DNA of 39,609 bases, taken from positions 1-39,609 of the forward strand of contig JBKQSL010000387.1 of assembly GCA_052143655.1 (NCBI GenBank), read 5' to 3'. This document shows positions 28,199 through 36,060 of the stretch, piece by piece. Numbering within the stretch: the stretch's first letter is position 1; each line of letters begins with the position of its first letter. A program made the translations under genes and the position numbers. The stretch is from CAVSUR01 sp052143655. Its GTDB lineage: Bacteria; Actinomycetota; Actinomycetes; Streptosporangiales; Streptosporangiaceae. Below the pieces are notes generated by a model. It made no database searches. It was not told the DNA's origin and saw only the letters and a list, made by a program, of their open reading frames with translations.

Positions 28199-28253
28199 GA
28201 AACCTCCCGGTGGTCGCCGTCCTCAGCGCCGCAGCCGGGCGAGGGCGGGTCCA

Positions 28254-28299
28254 TGTCAGTTACTGTCATCAGCTTAGCACTGATGTCAGCCGCTGTCAT
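28254..28299. promoter_or_regulatory. four phased TGTCAK boxes (TetR operator)
   Basis: TGTCAG (28254-28259), TGTCAT (28264-28269), TGTCAG (28284-28289) and TGTCAT (28294-28299). The starts are spaced 10, 20 and 10 bp, so all four lie on the same face of the helix. It can be read as two copies of TGTCAG-N4-TGTCAT 30 bp apart. The boxes fill the space between the divergent epimerase and TetR genes and overlap both likely promoters; for the epimerase ATGACA-N17-TAAGCT is possible. Confidence 0.65.
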
Positions 28300-28303
28300 A
28301 AAC

Positions 28304-28316
28304 TATGATGCAGGAC
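28304..28316 (+). promoter_or_regulatory. -10 box of a probable leaderless promoter for the TetR gene
   Basis: TATGAT (28304-28309) ends 7 nt before the ATG at 28317. This box makes 28317 a better start than the upstream ATGs at 28305 and 28308, which lie inside the -10 itself. Confidence 0.5.
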
Positions 28317-28883
28317 ATGGGTCGATGGGAGCCGAACGCGCGCGGCCGGCTTGAGCAGGCCGCGCTCGCTCTGTACGGCGAGCGCGGGTTCGAGCAGACC
28401 ACGGCGGCCGAGATCGCTAAGCGAGCGGGGCTCACGGAACGAACGTTCTTCCGGTACTTCGCCGACAAGCGCGAGGTTCTGTTCTGGGGCGCGGACGCCC
28501 TGCAGGGACTCCTGGTGAACACGGTCGCCGCTGCGCCTGATTCCGCGGCTCCGATCGCGGCGGTTGCCACGGCCCTGCAAGCCGCTGCCGCCATCCTCCA
28601 GGAGCGCCGCGATAGCGTCCGGCAGCGCCAGGCTGTCATTGCCGCGAACGCCGAGCTGCGCGAGCGCGAGCTGATCAAGCTCGCATCACTCGCCGCGGCG
28701 CTCGCCGGCGCGCTGCGCCAGCGCGGCGTCGGTGACCCGGCCGCGAGCCTGACTGCCGAGGCAGGAATCGCTGTCTTCCGAGTTGCGGTCGAGCGCTGGG
28801 TTAGCGACACCGGCCAGCGAGACTTGTCGGAACTGATCCGAGAATCGCTCGACGAGCTGAAAGCCGTGACCGCAGGCAGCTGA
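28317..28883 (+). CDS. TetR family transcriptional regulator
   Basis: A 188-residue regulator. The N-terminal DNA-binding domain reads MGRWEPNARGRLEQAALALYGERGFEQ and then TTAAEIAKRAGLTERTFFRYF, a textbook TetR helix-turn-helix. The C-terminal ligand-binding part is helical. I chose ATG 28317 because family members begin MGRWEP and a -10 box ends 7 nt upstream. It is divergent from the epimerase and probably represses both genes; the ligand is unknown. Confidence 0.9.
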   Translation: MGRWEPNARGRLEQAALALYGERGFEQTTAAEIAKRAGLTERTFFRYFADKREVLFWGADALQGLLVNTVAAAPDSAAPIAAVATALQAAAAILQERRDSVRQRQAVIAANAELRERELIKLASLAAALAGALRQRGVGDPAASLTAEAGIAVFRVAVERWVSDTGQRDLSELIRESLDELKAVTAGS

Positions 28884-28956
28884 TCCCGGCGGCGGAACGT
28901 GAGATCACGGGCCCGACGGCCGCGCCGATGGCCAGCGGTGACGCCCGGCGTTGTTC

Positions 28957-28985
28957 TGGACAGCCTGTCACCGGTGCATTAGCTT
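28957..28985 (+). promoter_or_regulatory. leaderless promoter of the VOC gene
   Basis: TGGACA (28957-28962), 17-bp spacer, TAGCTT (28980-28985), then 7 nt to the ATG at 28993. No Shine-Dalgarno sequence lies before the ATG. Confidence 0.55.
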
Positions 28986-28992
28986 GCCAACC

Positions 28993-29379
28993 ATGTTCGC
29001 GACCGCCCTGGTCAATCTCTACACGGCCGACATCGAAGCCGGACTGCGGTTCTATCGCGACCTCCTCGGTTTCGAGGAGACCTTCCGCACCCCGAAAGAG
29101 GGAACCCTGCAGCACGTCGAACTCAAGCTCGGCGGGTTCGCACTCGGACTTGGAACAGTGCATGCAGCGAAGAGGGTGCACGGAGTCGACGCGTCGCCCG
29201 GCAGCCCCGCCATGGTCCTGGTCGTATGGACGGACAACGTGGACACTGCCTTCGAGCAGCTGAGATCCGCGGGCGTACCCGTTGTTCAGCCGCCGCATGA
29301 CACTGGCAACAACAGCCGCAACGCGCTGCTGCGGGACCCCGACGGAAACCTCGTCGAGATCGCGGCAAAGGTCGCCTAG
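28993..29379 (+). CDS. VOC family (glyoxalase/bleomycin-resistance fold) protein
   Basis: A 128-residue protein of two beta-alpha-beta-beta-beta modules: LVNLYTADIEAGLRFYRDLLGFEE in the first and VVWTDNVDTAFEQLRSAGVPVVQPP in the second, ending LLRDPDGNLVEIAAKV. VOC proteins include metal-dependent lyases, dioxygenases and drug-binding proteins; no specific activity can be deduced. It follows the TetR gene by 109 bp and has its own promoter. Confidence 0.88.
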   Translation: MFATALVNLYTADIEAGLRFYRDLLGFEETFRTPKEGTLQHVELKLGGFALGLGTVHAAKRVHGVDASPGSPAMVLVVWTDNVDTAFEQLRSAGVPVVQPPHDTGNNSRNALLRDPDGNLVEIAAKVA

Positions 29380-29547
29380 TCAGCAGCGATGACATCCGCT
29401 GGCCGGTTGGCGGCCGGGGTGCAGCGGGGTGCAGCGGCAGGACTCCGGGACCGCGGGCCGGATCGAGAAATGCCCGCTGGGGTGTTGCTGGCCTGTGCCG
29501 TGCCGGCGGCGGCCGGGCACGTCAGCTGAGTGCGGGCCGGCCAGGTC

Positions 29548-29903
29548 TCAGCCGTGGCCCAGCACATCGAGCTTTTCCAGTGTCGCGGTCATGCTGTCGA
29601 TCCAGCGGGCACCGCCCTTGACGGCCCTGCGCAGCCATTCGGGCGCACGCGAGCAGTCGTAGGTCTCGGTCACCAGAGTGGAACCAGGACCGAGCGGGGT
29701 GAGTTCAAAGGTCCATCGGTGCGGGGCACTTCTGTCGCCGATGTCGGCCTGGTCCTCGGGGCGGGAGGCGGCTATCAGGACCGGCTCCCAGCTGATCCGG
29801 CGGAGGGCTAGAACTCGACGACATGATTGGCAATCTCGTAGTCGCCCATCTCGTCGTTGTGCATCTTCATCGTGAACACGCCTCTAATATGCGGATCTCG
29901 TTG
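29548..29903 (-). pseudogene. broken SRPBCC (polyketide cyclase-like) gene
   Basis: Two adjacent minus-strand frames carry consecutive parts of one SRPBCC protein. The upstream part reads VFTMKMHNDEMGDYEIANHV and ends at a TAG (29810-29808). The downstream part continues in another frame with ISWEPVLIAASRPEDQADIG, FELTPLGPGSTLVTETYDCS and MTATLEKLDVLGHG to a stop at 29548-29550. A small deletion near 29805-29811 breaks the frame. The N-terminal third expected of the family is missing, and an in-frame stop (29904-29906) closes the upstream side. So the gene has both an internal frameshift and a 5' truncation, the latter next to a recombinase remnant. Confidence 0.75.
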
Positions 29904-29931
29904 TCAAGTCTCTGGCGGCGTGTCGCGCGTG

Positions 29932-30291
29932 TCATGAGGCCTCCTCCCCGAGGCGGGCGAGCAGCCCGTCGAAGATCTTCTTGCGCCCAATCTGGCCCTT
30001 GGCCTCGGTGTCGTCCCGCTGGCGCTGCAGGGTGGGCCGGAACTCGATGGTGGTCTGGAAGAACGTGCAGGACTCGCAGATCGACTCGAAGTGGCAGTCC
30101 ATACCGACCGGCCGGGCGCAGTAGCCGTTGCCGAGCATGCGGCGGTGCATCTCGGCGCGGAGCTTGCGCATCTCGGCTCCCTCGGCGTCGGCGGGCAGCC
30201 GCCGGGGCGCGTCATAAAGCGCCTCGACCTTCTCCGAGACCGTGAAGTACTCATAGTGCCCAGGGACGAGGCCGAGCCGTCACGGTGGCCG
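29932..30291 (-). pseudogene. C-terminal remnant of a tyrosine recombinase/integrase
   Basis: An open fragment of about 118 residues, starting after an in-frame TGA near 30292, reads GHYEYFTVSEKVEALYD, LPADAEGAEMRKLRAEMHRR, MLGNGYCARPVGMDCHFE and SICESCTFFQTTIEFRP, ending LLARLGEEAS. The CxRP-x3-DC-x6-CxxC cysteine pattern matches, from memory, the C-terminal tails of certain actinobacterial tyrosine recombinases of Tn554/phage-integrase type. The catalytic part (R...HxxR...Y) is absent. An internal ATG (30171) would give only 79 residues. I take it as a relic of a departed mobile element. Confidence 0.6.
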
Positions 30292-30404
30292 ACGTCGGCG
30301 CCTGGCCACCCTCCGGTCACGGCGGCACGGCGTTGGCCGGGGCAATCGGCCTGCCCTCCCGCCCCCGGGTACTGCCGCGTGCCGCTGTTTAGTGACACGC
30401 CGGG

Positions 30405-30776
30405 TCATCGGCGGCTGAGGAAGACGACTTGGCCGGCCTGGATCTGGCCGGGCTTGTCGAGAAACGCGGCCAGAGCGCTGGTGATGGCGGCCGGGTAGGC
30501 GCGATTTTGGGGGAAGGTCTTGGTCGAGACGAGAATCAGCCCGGCATGCGCGTGCCCGGCGGCCCGATATTGGGCGTCGAGCGGCACGAAGTCCTTGATG
30601 TTCGCGGTGACCAGGGCGCGCCCGGTTGCTGCAGCATGGGCGAGGATCTGCTCGTCTGGGAGCGAGACGAGCGCCGGGTCGGCCACGACCGCAAGGACGT
30701 CGTGGCCCCTGGTGCCAAGCTGCTCGGCGATGGCGGGAGAGAACATTTCATCGAGCAACAGCGGATGGCTCACCAC
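30405..30776 (-). CDS. DUF5615 PIN-like toxin
   Basis: A 123-residue protein of the DUF5615 family, a compact PIN-like fold. It opens LLLDEMFSPAIAEQLGTRGHDV with the conserved acidic pair (Asp9, Glu10). LPDEQILAHAAATGRALVTANIKDF carries the further acidic residues of the PIN-type metal site. PIN-like toxins are RNases; activity here is inferred. Its GTG start follows the antitoxin stop with no gap (TAA then GTG), which is typical of a toxin-antitoxin operon with the antitoxin first. Confidence 0.82.
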   Translation of the reverse strand: MVSHPLLLDEMFSPAIAEQLGTRGHDVLAVVADPALVSLPDEQILAHAAATGRALVTANIKDFVPLDAQYRAAGHAHAGLILVSTKTFPQNRAYPAAITSALAAFLDKPGQIQAGQVVFLSRR

Positions 30777-31223
30777 TTACCCGGCCAGCAACTGGCGCTC
30801 GCGCCGCCATGCTTGTTCGGCGGCATCCTCCGCGGCGGTGGCGGCGGCGATTTCCGCGTCGATTTCCCCGGGGTAGGACGCCCAGTACCGGACGGCCGTG
30901 CGAATCAGGCGCAACGCGACGCCGGTGTTGCCAGCGACCAGGGCGAGCAAGTCCCCCTCGGCCAGGCCGGCCTCAGCAGCTCTAGCGGACTTGACTGCGC
31001 GCACGACTTCCCAGACGTCGGGGCCGCCAGCCAGCGCGGCACGCCGCCCTGTGGGGCCGGGCCGGAACACGATGCCCGGGTGCTCTCCTATCCGGAGGGC
31101 TTCGTCGACGAGTCTGTTAGCGGCGGACGAAAGGGACATGCCTGGGTTAGTGGCGACGAAGGAGGCCAGCCGCTCGGCCACATCGGTCTCGAAACGTACC
31201 GGGGTCGCTACGCGCCTTGCCAT
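30777..31223 (-). CDS. antitoxin partner of the DUF5615 toxin, RHH-like
   Basis: A 148-residue protein. The N-terminal ~45 residues (MARRVATPVRFETDVAERLASF and SLSSAANRLVDEALR) have the strand-helix-helix layout of ribbon-helix-helix DNA-binding domains. The C-terminal part (VWEVVRAVKSARAAEAGLAEGDLLALVAGNTGVALRLIRTAVRYW) is the probable toxin-binding region. I chose ATG 31223 because a -10 box ends 6 nt upstream and the longer frame (to 31310) is not protein-like. It lies directly before the toxin and probably represses the operon through the palindrome at its start codon. Confidence 0.78.
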   Translation of the reverse strand: MARRVATPVRFETDVAERLASFVATNPGMSLSSAANRLVDEALRIGEHPGIVFRPGPTGRRAALAGGPDVWEVVRAVKSARAAEAGLAEGDLLALVAGNTGVALRLIRTAVRYWASYPGEIDAEIAAATAAEDAAEQAWRRERQLLAG

Positions 31224-31258
31224 GACTACAATGTAGTCGGTTAAGCTCGCTCGGACAA
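31224..31258 (-). promoter_or_regulatory. toxin-antitoxin promoter with palindromic operator
   Basis: On the minus strand TTGTCC (31258-31253), 17-bp spacer, TACATT (31235-31230), then 6 nt to the ATG at 31223. The perfect 15-bp palindrome GACTACA-A-TGTAGTC (31224-31238) covers the -10 box and abuts the start codon. There is no Shine-Dalgarno sequence, so the transcript is probably leaderless and repressed by its own antitoxin. Confidence 0.72.
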
Positions 31259-31644
31259 ACGGGAGGGCTGCTCGGCGCGGCAGGACCGCCAATTGGCGCA
31301 TATCCAGCATGAGGCGGACGAATCGAGGGCACTTCGGTCTCGGCCTCGTTACGGTGCGGGCGAATGCCGATCAGTGCAGCGCGGCCACCCCGGCCTCGGC
31401 GACCTCCCGATCCTGGTTGCAGTGATCACCACTCACGCGCTGTCGCGCTGGCGTTTGAGCCGACTACCGCGGCCTGCAGCAGCCGCGTCGGCCCGGCGCA
31501 GCGAGGCCGCTGGTATGACCTGGGCAAGATCGTGCTCGACCTGGCGCAGGACGGCGGGGTCCTCGGCCACCTTGTCCGGACCGGCGCGAGGGCAGGCCAG
31601 ACGGCGGACTGGCTATCGCTCGTTCAACGGTATATAACGTCTGT
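31259..31644. other. intergenic region before the PadR gene
   Basis: About 385 bp without a gene I can support. A plus-strand frame contains GRWYDLGKIVLDLAQDGGV, faintly like the N-terminus of an IS1380 transposase, but too short to call. The promoter of the PadR gene is at its right end. Confidence 0.45.
31633..31644 (+). promoter_or_regulatory. -10 box of a probable leaderless promoter for the PadR gene
   Basis: TATAAC (31633-31638) ends 6 nt before ATG 31645, within an AT-rich TATATAAC. No Shine-Dalgarno sequence or good -35 box is visible. Confidence 0.55.
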
Positions 31645-31980
31645 ATGGGTACACGTGCCATGCAGGAAGCGACCTTCATGATCCTCACCGCGCTGGCAAA
31701 CGGCAGCCAGCATGGTTACGGGATCATCACCGACGTCCAGGAGATCTCCGGCGGCCGGGTCCGGCTGCGCCCGGGGACCCTGTACACCGCCCTGGACCGG
31801 CTCCGCGCGGACGAGCTGATCGGGGTGGCCCGGGAAGAGATCGTGGACGGGCGGCTCCGCCGGTACTACCGGCTCACGCCCGCGGGCACCAAGCGGCTCG
31901 GCGCCGAGGCGGCCCGGCTTCAGGCTCATGCCAGCGCCGCGCTGACGCGGCTGAACCTGGCCGGAGGGATGGCGACATGA
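31645..31980 (+). CDS. PadR family transcriptional regulator
   Basis: A 111-residue winged-helix protein of the short PadR type: ATFMILTALANGSQHGYGII, then RVRLRPGTLYTALDRLRADELIG (recognition helix) and RRYYRLTPAGTKRL (wing). The stop overlaps the start of the membrane protein (ATGA). PadR regulators followed by a membrane protein are common in actinobacteria, the regulator usually repressing its own operon. Confidence 0.92.
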   Translation: MGTRAMQEATFMILTALANGSQHGYGIITDVQEISGGRVRLRPGTLYTALDRLRADELIGVAREEIVDGRLRRYYRLTPAGTKRLGAEAARLQAHASAALTRLNLAGGMAT

Positions 31981-32630
31981 CTGAGCAGGCGAACCTCGAG
32001 CGAGGATACCGGCGATTGCTGGCGTGGTATCCCCGGGCGTTCCGGCGAGAGAACGAGCAGGAGATCCTCGCGGTGCTGATGGCCTGCGCCCCGGACGGCC
32101 AGCGTCGGCCCGGCCTGGCCGAGTCCGCGGACCTGATCAGGAGCGGCCTGTGGATGCGCCTGCGCCCGAGCGTGCCACGGTCGGCGCGCACGGTGCGGGC
32201 AGCCGTCCGGCTCATGTACGCGGGCGCCGCCGTCAGCACCCTCAGCCTGATCACCTCGATCATCTCGCTGGCCCTCATCGGGCCCAGCGCGGCCACGCTC
32301 CGCCTGGCGGGGCGCAGCCAGCCGCTTCCGGTCGCCATCACGGTGGGGATCGTGGGCGGCCTGGTCGTGATCGCCCTGTGGCTGTGGATGGCGGGGGCGA
32401 ACGGCCAGGGCCGGAACTGGGCGCGCACGCTGTCCACGGTGCTGTTCGGCCTGGCAACGCTGGAGCTTATCAGCGTCTTCAGCGGGGCCCAGACCGTGCT
32501 CGGCCTGATCTTCTGGGTGCCGACCTGGCTGGTCGGCCTGGCTGCGGTGTGGCTGCTCTGGCGCCCGGCCTCCAGCGCATTCTTTAAGCTGCCCACCCAG
32601 GCCCCGGGGCAGCCTCCAAGGTCACTGTGA
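31977..32630 (+). CDS. four-helix membrane protein co-transcribed with PadR
   Basis: A 217-residue protein. The cytoplasmic N-terminus (LERGYRRLLAWYPRAFRRENEQEILAVLM) is the typical opening of PadR-linked membrane proteins in actinomycetes. About four membrane segments follow (roughly residues 78-100, 114-136, 146-165, 172-193). Function unknown; a role in envelope stress or drug response is often supposed, but nothing here shows it. ATGA overlap with the regulator implies coupled translation. Confidence 0.82.
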   Translation: MTEQANLERGYRRLLAWYPRAFRRENEQEILAVLMACAPDGQRRPGLAESADLIRSGLWMRLRPSVPRSARTVRAAVRLMYAGAAVSTLSLITSIISLALIGPSAATLRLAGRSQPLPVAITVGIVGGLVVIALWLWMAGANGQGRNWARTLSTVLFGLATLELISVFSGAQTVLGLIFWVPTWLVGLAAVWLLWRPASSAFFKLPTQAPGQPPRSL

Positions 32631-32770
32631 CCCATGGGTGGCAAGCTGTCCGCCCAGGGCCAGGACAACAACAGGGACAACCCTGAGCCTGTGACCGCGA
32701 CAGACCCTGCCTAGCCTTCCTATCGAGCATGTGACGGGCACGGCAGCTACATGGCACGGTGATCTTGTGA

Positions 32771-33661
32771 CTACGTATTAGGGCTCGGTGGGTATATAGC
32801 GGACCAGTCGGCAGCCATGTCGATCATGGTCCACTTGTGCTCGGTGGCGGCGGCGAGGATCTGGCCGGTGCCGCTGCCGAGGATCGGGTCCTGATCGTAG
32901 GCGTACTCCCGCTCGCTGTCGGTGTGGCGGACGACCAGTTCCAGGGTCCGGTGCGAGCTGGCGGCGGTCCACTGAAGCATGGCCAGGTCGCCGTCGGTGT
33001 TCCCGGCAGCCACGATCGGGCGCTGCCCGACGTGCCGGTGAATCGAGCTGGGCTTCTGCGGACCATCGTCGAAGACCCTGACTTCAGCGCTCTTGACGAG
33101 TTCCGGCCCGCTGTCGCCGACGCGAAACTCGGTTTCGCCGACGCTGCCGATCACCCGGTGCGGTGGCAGCCCGTAGGCATCGGTCGTCCAGGCCCGCATG
33201 AAATCCGTGCCGCCGCCGGAGAAGATCCAGCAGGAGAAGCCGTTGTGATCCAGCAGGCGCAGCAACTCCAGCATCGGCTGGTATACGGTCTGCGGGTATG
33301 GCGTCCCGAAGCGCGGGTGCCGGGCCGAGGCTAGCCAGCTGCGGCAGGCGGCGTCGAACTCTTCGGTGGTGATGCCCGCGTGGGTGAGCGCCACCAGCTT
33401 GATCAGGGCGTCCATCCCGCCCGCGTGCAGCTCTCCGAGGCTGGTGGGATGTCCCAGCTCGGCCGCCCGGTCCAGGGCAAAGACCAGCTGAGCGTACACG
33501 GGCCGTTCCGTCCACAGCGTGCCGTCATTATCAAACACCGCGACACGGGCGCGCTCGGGGACGAAGTCCGGGGAGTCAGGATCGGTGACGGCGGCGACGA
33601 ATTCCACGATCGACCGCTTCGCTGGTGTCTCACGCCAGCTCGGCAGCTTATCGGCGCTCAT
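32771..33661 (-). CDS. HAD family hydrolase
   Basis: A 296-residue haloacid-dehalogenase-type phosphatase. Motif I is VFDNDGTLW with nucleophile Asp44 and Asp46. A motif II-like serine stands in IFSGGGTDFMRAW, and motif IV is NTDGDLAMLQW. The layout is closest to phosphoserine-phosphatase-like HADs with a helical cap after motif I. The substrate is unknown. It follows the arylsulfatase by 32 bp on the same strand, so the two probably share a transcript and may act on the same sulfated/phosphorylated compound. Confidence 0.85.
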   Translation of the reverse strand: MSADKLPSWRETPAKRSIVEFVAAVTDPDSPDFVPERARVAVFDNDGTLWTERPVYAQLVFALDRAAELGHPTSLGELHAGGMDALIKLVALTHAGITTEEFDAACRSWLASARHPRFGTPYPQTVYQPMLELLRLLDHNGFSCWIFSGGGTDFMRAWTTDAYGLPPHRVIGSVGETEFRVGDSGPELVKSAEVRVFDDGPQKPSSIHRHVGQRPIVAAGNTDGDLAMLQWTAASSHRTLELVVRHTDSEREYAYDQDPILGSGTGQILAAATEHKWTMIDMAADWSAIYPPSPNT

Positions 33662-33693
33662 TGCCCACTCCCGCCGCGACTAGACGTGCAGGT

Positions 33694-36060
33694 CTACTCG
33701 CGGGCGAGCATGGCCTGGGCTTCGCGTTCCAGGTCGACGTAGGGGTCGCCGCTGACATCGACGGCGACGCGCTTGATGGTGCCGCCGGTGAACATGTGCG
33801 GGTGATCGCCTGGGTAGTCCGCCGTGACCGCCTCGCCGCTGTCCCGTCCGACGCACAGACCCTCGCCCGCGAGTGAGAACAGCCCGGGCTGGGTCTTGAT
33901 CCGGTCCTCGCCGACCTTCTTGTCCCCGTGGTAGAGAGACAGGATCCCGGTCGCGACCCCGGGTGGATCCTCGCCGTCCTTGTCGAAGGAGGCCGACAGG
34001 ATGAGGTTCTCGCCCACGGGCAGATCTTCGGTCCCATCGATCTTCTGCTCTAGCAGGCCGACGAAGTTGTAAGCGTAGTGCAGCCGGTTGTCCTTCACGT
34101 ACAGGGCATGCCCGCCGAACCGTGAGCCGTGCGCGAACAGCACTCCCTGCGCTCCGGGGGCAGGGATATCCACCAGTGCCCCGATCGTGTAGGACCGGTT
34201 GCGGATGTTGACCGCCTGCACTTCGGGTACCTCGGCGATGTCGGGGAAGTAGACGTATCGCTTCTGGGACGCCGCCAGCTGCGGCCGCGGCGTGCTGATG
34301 ATCTCCAGCGCGGACCGGTCATCGAGCGGGAACACCCCGTTCTCCCCGGCCTGGGCGAACCACAGGTTGACTAGCTCGCGCAGCTTGTCCGGGTGCTCGG
34401 CAGCTAGGTCATGCAGCTCGGCCCGATCGACATCGGTGTGGTACAACTCCCAGGTGTCGTCGTTGAAGTGACTCCAGCCGCTGAGCGTGGGGTGGGTGGT
34501 GATGGCCTTCCAGCCATCGTGCCAGATGCCCCGCGAGCCGAGCATGGAGTAGAACTGGGTCTTGCGGGCCGAGGGTGCCGATTCCATCTCGACGGTATAG
34601 CGCATGCTCACCCCGTCGAAGGGACTCTGCACGTGGCCTCTGATCGTCTCTGGGGGCTGCACGCCGAGCACGTCGAGGATGGTCGGCACGAGGTCGATCG
34701 CATGGTGGTACTGGTGCCGCAGCTCGCCCCGGCCGGTGGCATCGCCGGTGGCCGAGGGCCAGGAGATGATGCACGGATCGGCGGTGCCGCCGTTGAACTC
34801 ATACCGCTTCCACATCTTGAACGGCGTGTTGAATGCCATCGCCCAGCCGTTGGGGTAGTGGTTGTAGGTCTTCGTCCCGCCGAGTTCGTCCAGCATCGCC
34901 AGGTTCGACTTCATGTCATCGGGGATGCCGTTGGCGAACAGCATCTCGTTGACCGACCCGTTCGGGCCACCTTCGCCGCTAGCGCCGTTGTCCGATACCA
35001 CGATGACCATGGTGTTCTGCCGCTGCCCGGACTCCTCCAGGTAGTCCAGCAGCCGCCCGATGTGGTGGTCGGCGTGTGCCAGGAACCCGGCATATACCTC
35101 GGCCATCCGGGCGAACAGCCGCTTCTCCTCCGCCGACAGCGAGTCCCACGGCCGGGTGTAGTCCAGTGGCGGGAACGGCTGGCCGTCGGGTCCCGTCCGG
35201 GTCTCGGGCGTGCCGATCGGGTTGAGGGGCGGCAGCTCGGTACCGGCCGGGACGACCCCCATTTCCTTCTGCCGGGTCAGCGTCTGCTCGCGGATCGCCT
35301 CATAGCCCATGTCGAAGCGGCCCTTGAACTTGTCGGCCCATTCTTTTGAGACATGGTGCGGCGCGTGGGCGGCGCCGGGCGCGTAATACAGGAAGTACGG
35401 CTTGTCCGGTGCGACCGTCTTGGCGTCTTTGACGAACTCGATCGCCTTGTCGGTCAGATCCTCGGTGAGGTGATAGCCCTGCTGGGGAAGCTTTGGCTGG
35501 TCCACCGGGTGGTTGTCGTAGACCAGGTCCGGGTACCACTGGTTGGTCTCGGCGCCCAGGAACCCGTAGAACCGCTCGAAACCGCGGCCGGTCGGCCAGT
35601 TCCGGCGGGTGGAGGCGAGGTTCATCTCTACGGTCGGGCACAGGTGCCACTTGCCCACGATGTAGGTGTTCCAGCCGCGCTCGCCCAGGACCTCCGAGAT
35701 CATGCCGTTCTCTGGCGGGACCGTACCGCTCGCGTTCGGGAACCCGACCGCCGCCTCGGTGATACACGCCATCGAGTTGCGGGTGTGGTTGCGCCCGGTC
35801 AGCAGGCACGACCGGGTCGGCGAGCACAGCGCCGTGGTATGCCACTGGGTGTACCGGATCCCGTCGGCCGCGATCCGGTCGATGTTCGGCGTCTCGATCG
35901 GCCCGCCATAACACGACATGGCCGAGAACCCGACATCGTCCAGCACGATGTAGACCACGTTGGGCGCGCCGTCAGGCGCCTTGGGCGGCTCGAACGGTGA
36001 CCAGTCAGGAACCGAGTCCCGGATGTCGACATTGATCGTCCCCTTGAACGGCTCGCTCAC
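33694..36060 (-). CDS. arylsulfatase, formylglycine type
   Basis: A 788-residue type I sulfatase. Metal ligands begin at VYIVLDDVGFSAMSCYGG (Asp41, Asp42). The modification site CSPTR has Cys79, which must be oxidised to formylglycine by a maturase. GKWHL (Lys137, His139), HAPHH and VVSDNGASGEGG complete the active site. The length and the beta-rich C-terminal ~150 residues resemble the long mycobacterial AtsA/AtsD type. No signal peptide, so it is probably cytoplasmic. I chose GTG 36060 because GGAAGGG lies upstream; the frame is open to 36213 without homology. No formylglycine-generating enzyme gene is in the window. Confidence 0.92.
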   Translation of the reverse strand: MSEPFKGTINVDIRDSVPDWSPFEPPKAPDGAPNVVYIVLDDVGFSAMSCYGGPIETPNIDRIAADGIRYTQWHTTALCSPTRSCLLTGRNHTRNSMACITEAAVGFPNASGTVPPENGMISEVLGERGWNTYIVGKWHLCPTVEMNLASTRRNWPTGRGFERFYGFLGAETNQWYPDLVYDNHPVDQPKLPQQGYHLTEDLTDKAIEFVKDAKTVAPDKPYFLYYAPGAAHAPHHVSKEWADKFKGRFDMGYEAIREQTLTRQKEMGVVPAGTELPPLNPIGTPETRTGPDGQPFPPLDYTRPWDSLSAEEKRLFARMAEVYAGFLAHADHHIGRLLDYLEESGQRQNTMVIVVSDNGASGEGGPNGSVNEMLFANGIPDDMKSNLAMLDELGGTKTYNHYPNGWAMAFNTPFKMWKRYEFNGGTADPCIISWPSATGDATGRGELRHQYHHAIDLVPTILDVLGVQPPETIRGHVQSPFDGVSMRYTVEMESAPSARKTQFYSMLGSRGIWHDGWKAITTHPTLSGWSHFNDDTWELYHTDVDRAELHDLAAEHPDKLRELVNLWFAQAGENGVFPLDDRSALEIISTPRPQLAASQKRYVYFPDIAEVPEVQAVNIRNRSYTIGALVDIPAPGAQGVLFAHGSRFGGHALYVKDNRLHYAYNFVGLLEQKIDGTEDLPVGENLILSASFDKDGEDPPGVATGILSLYHGDKKVGEDRIKTQPGLFSLAGEGLCVGRDSGEAVTADYPGDHPHMFTGGTIKRVAVDVSGDPYVDLEREAQAMLARE

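Noticed and set aside
30429..31244. A 271-residue plus-strand open frame over the toxin-antitoxin genes
   Set aside because: It lies antisense to two well-supported genes with promoter and operator, and has no family character.
31364..31630. Possible transposase N-terminus (GRWYDLGKIVLDLAQDGG)
   Set aside because: Resemblance is limited to a short stretch and the frame shows no further similarity.
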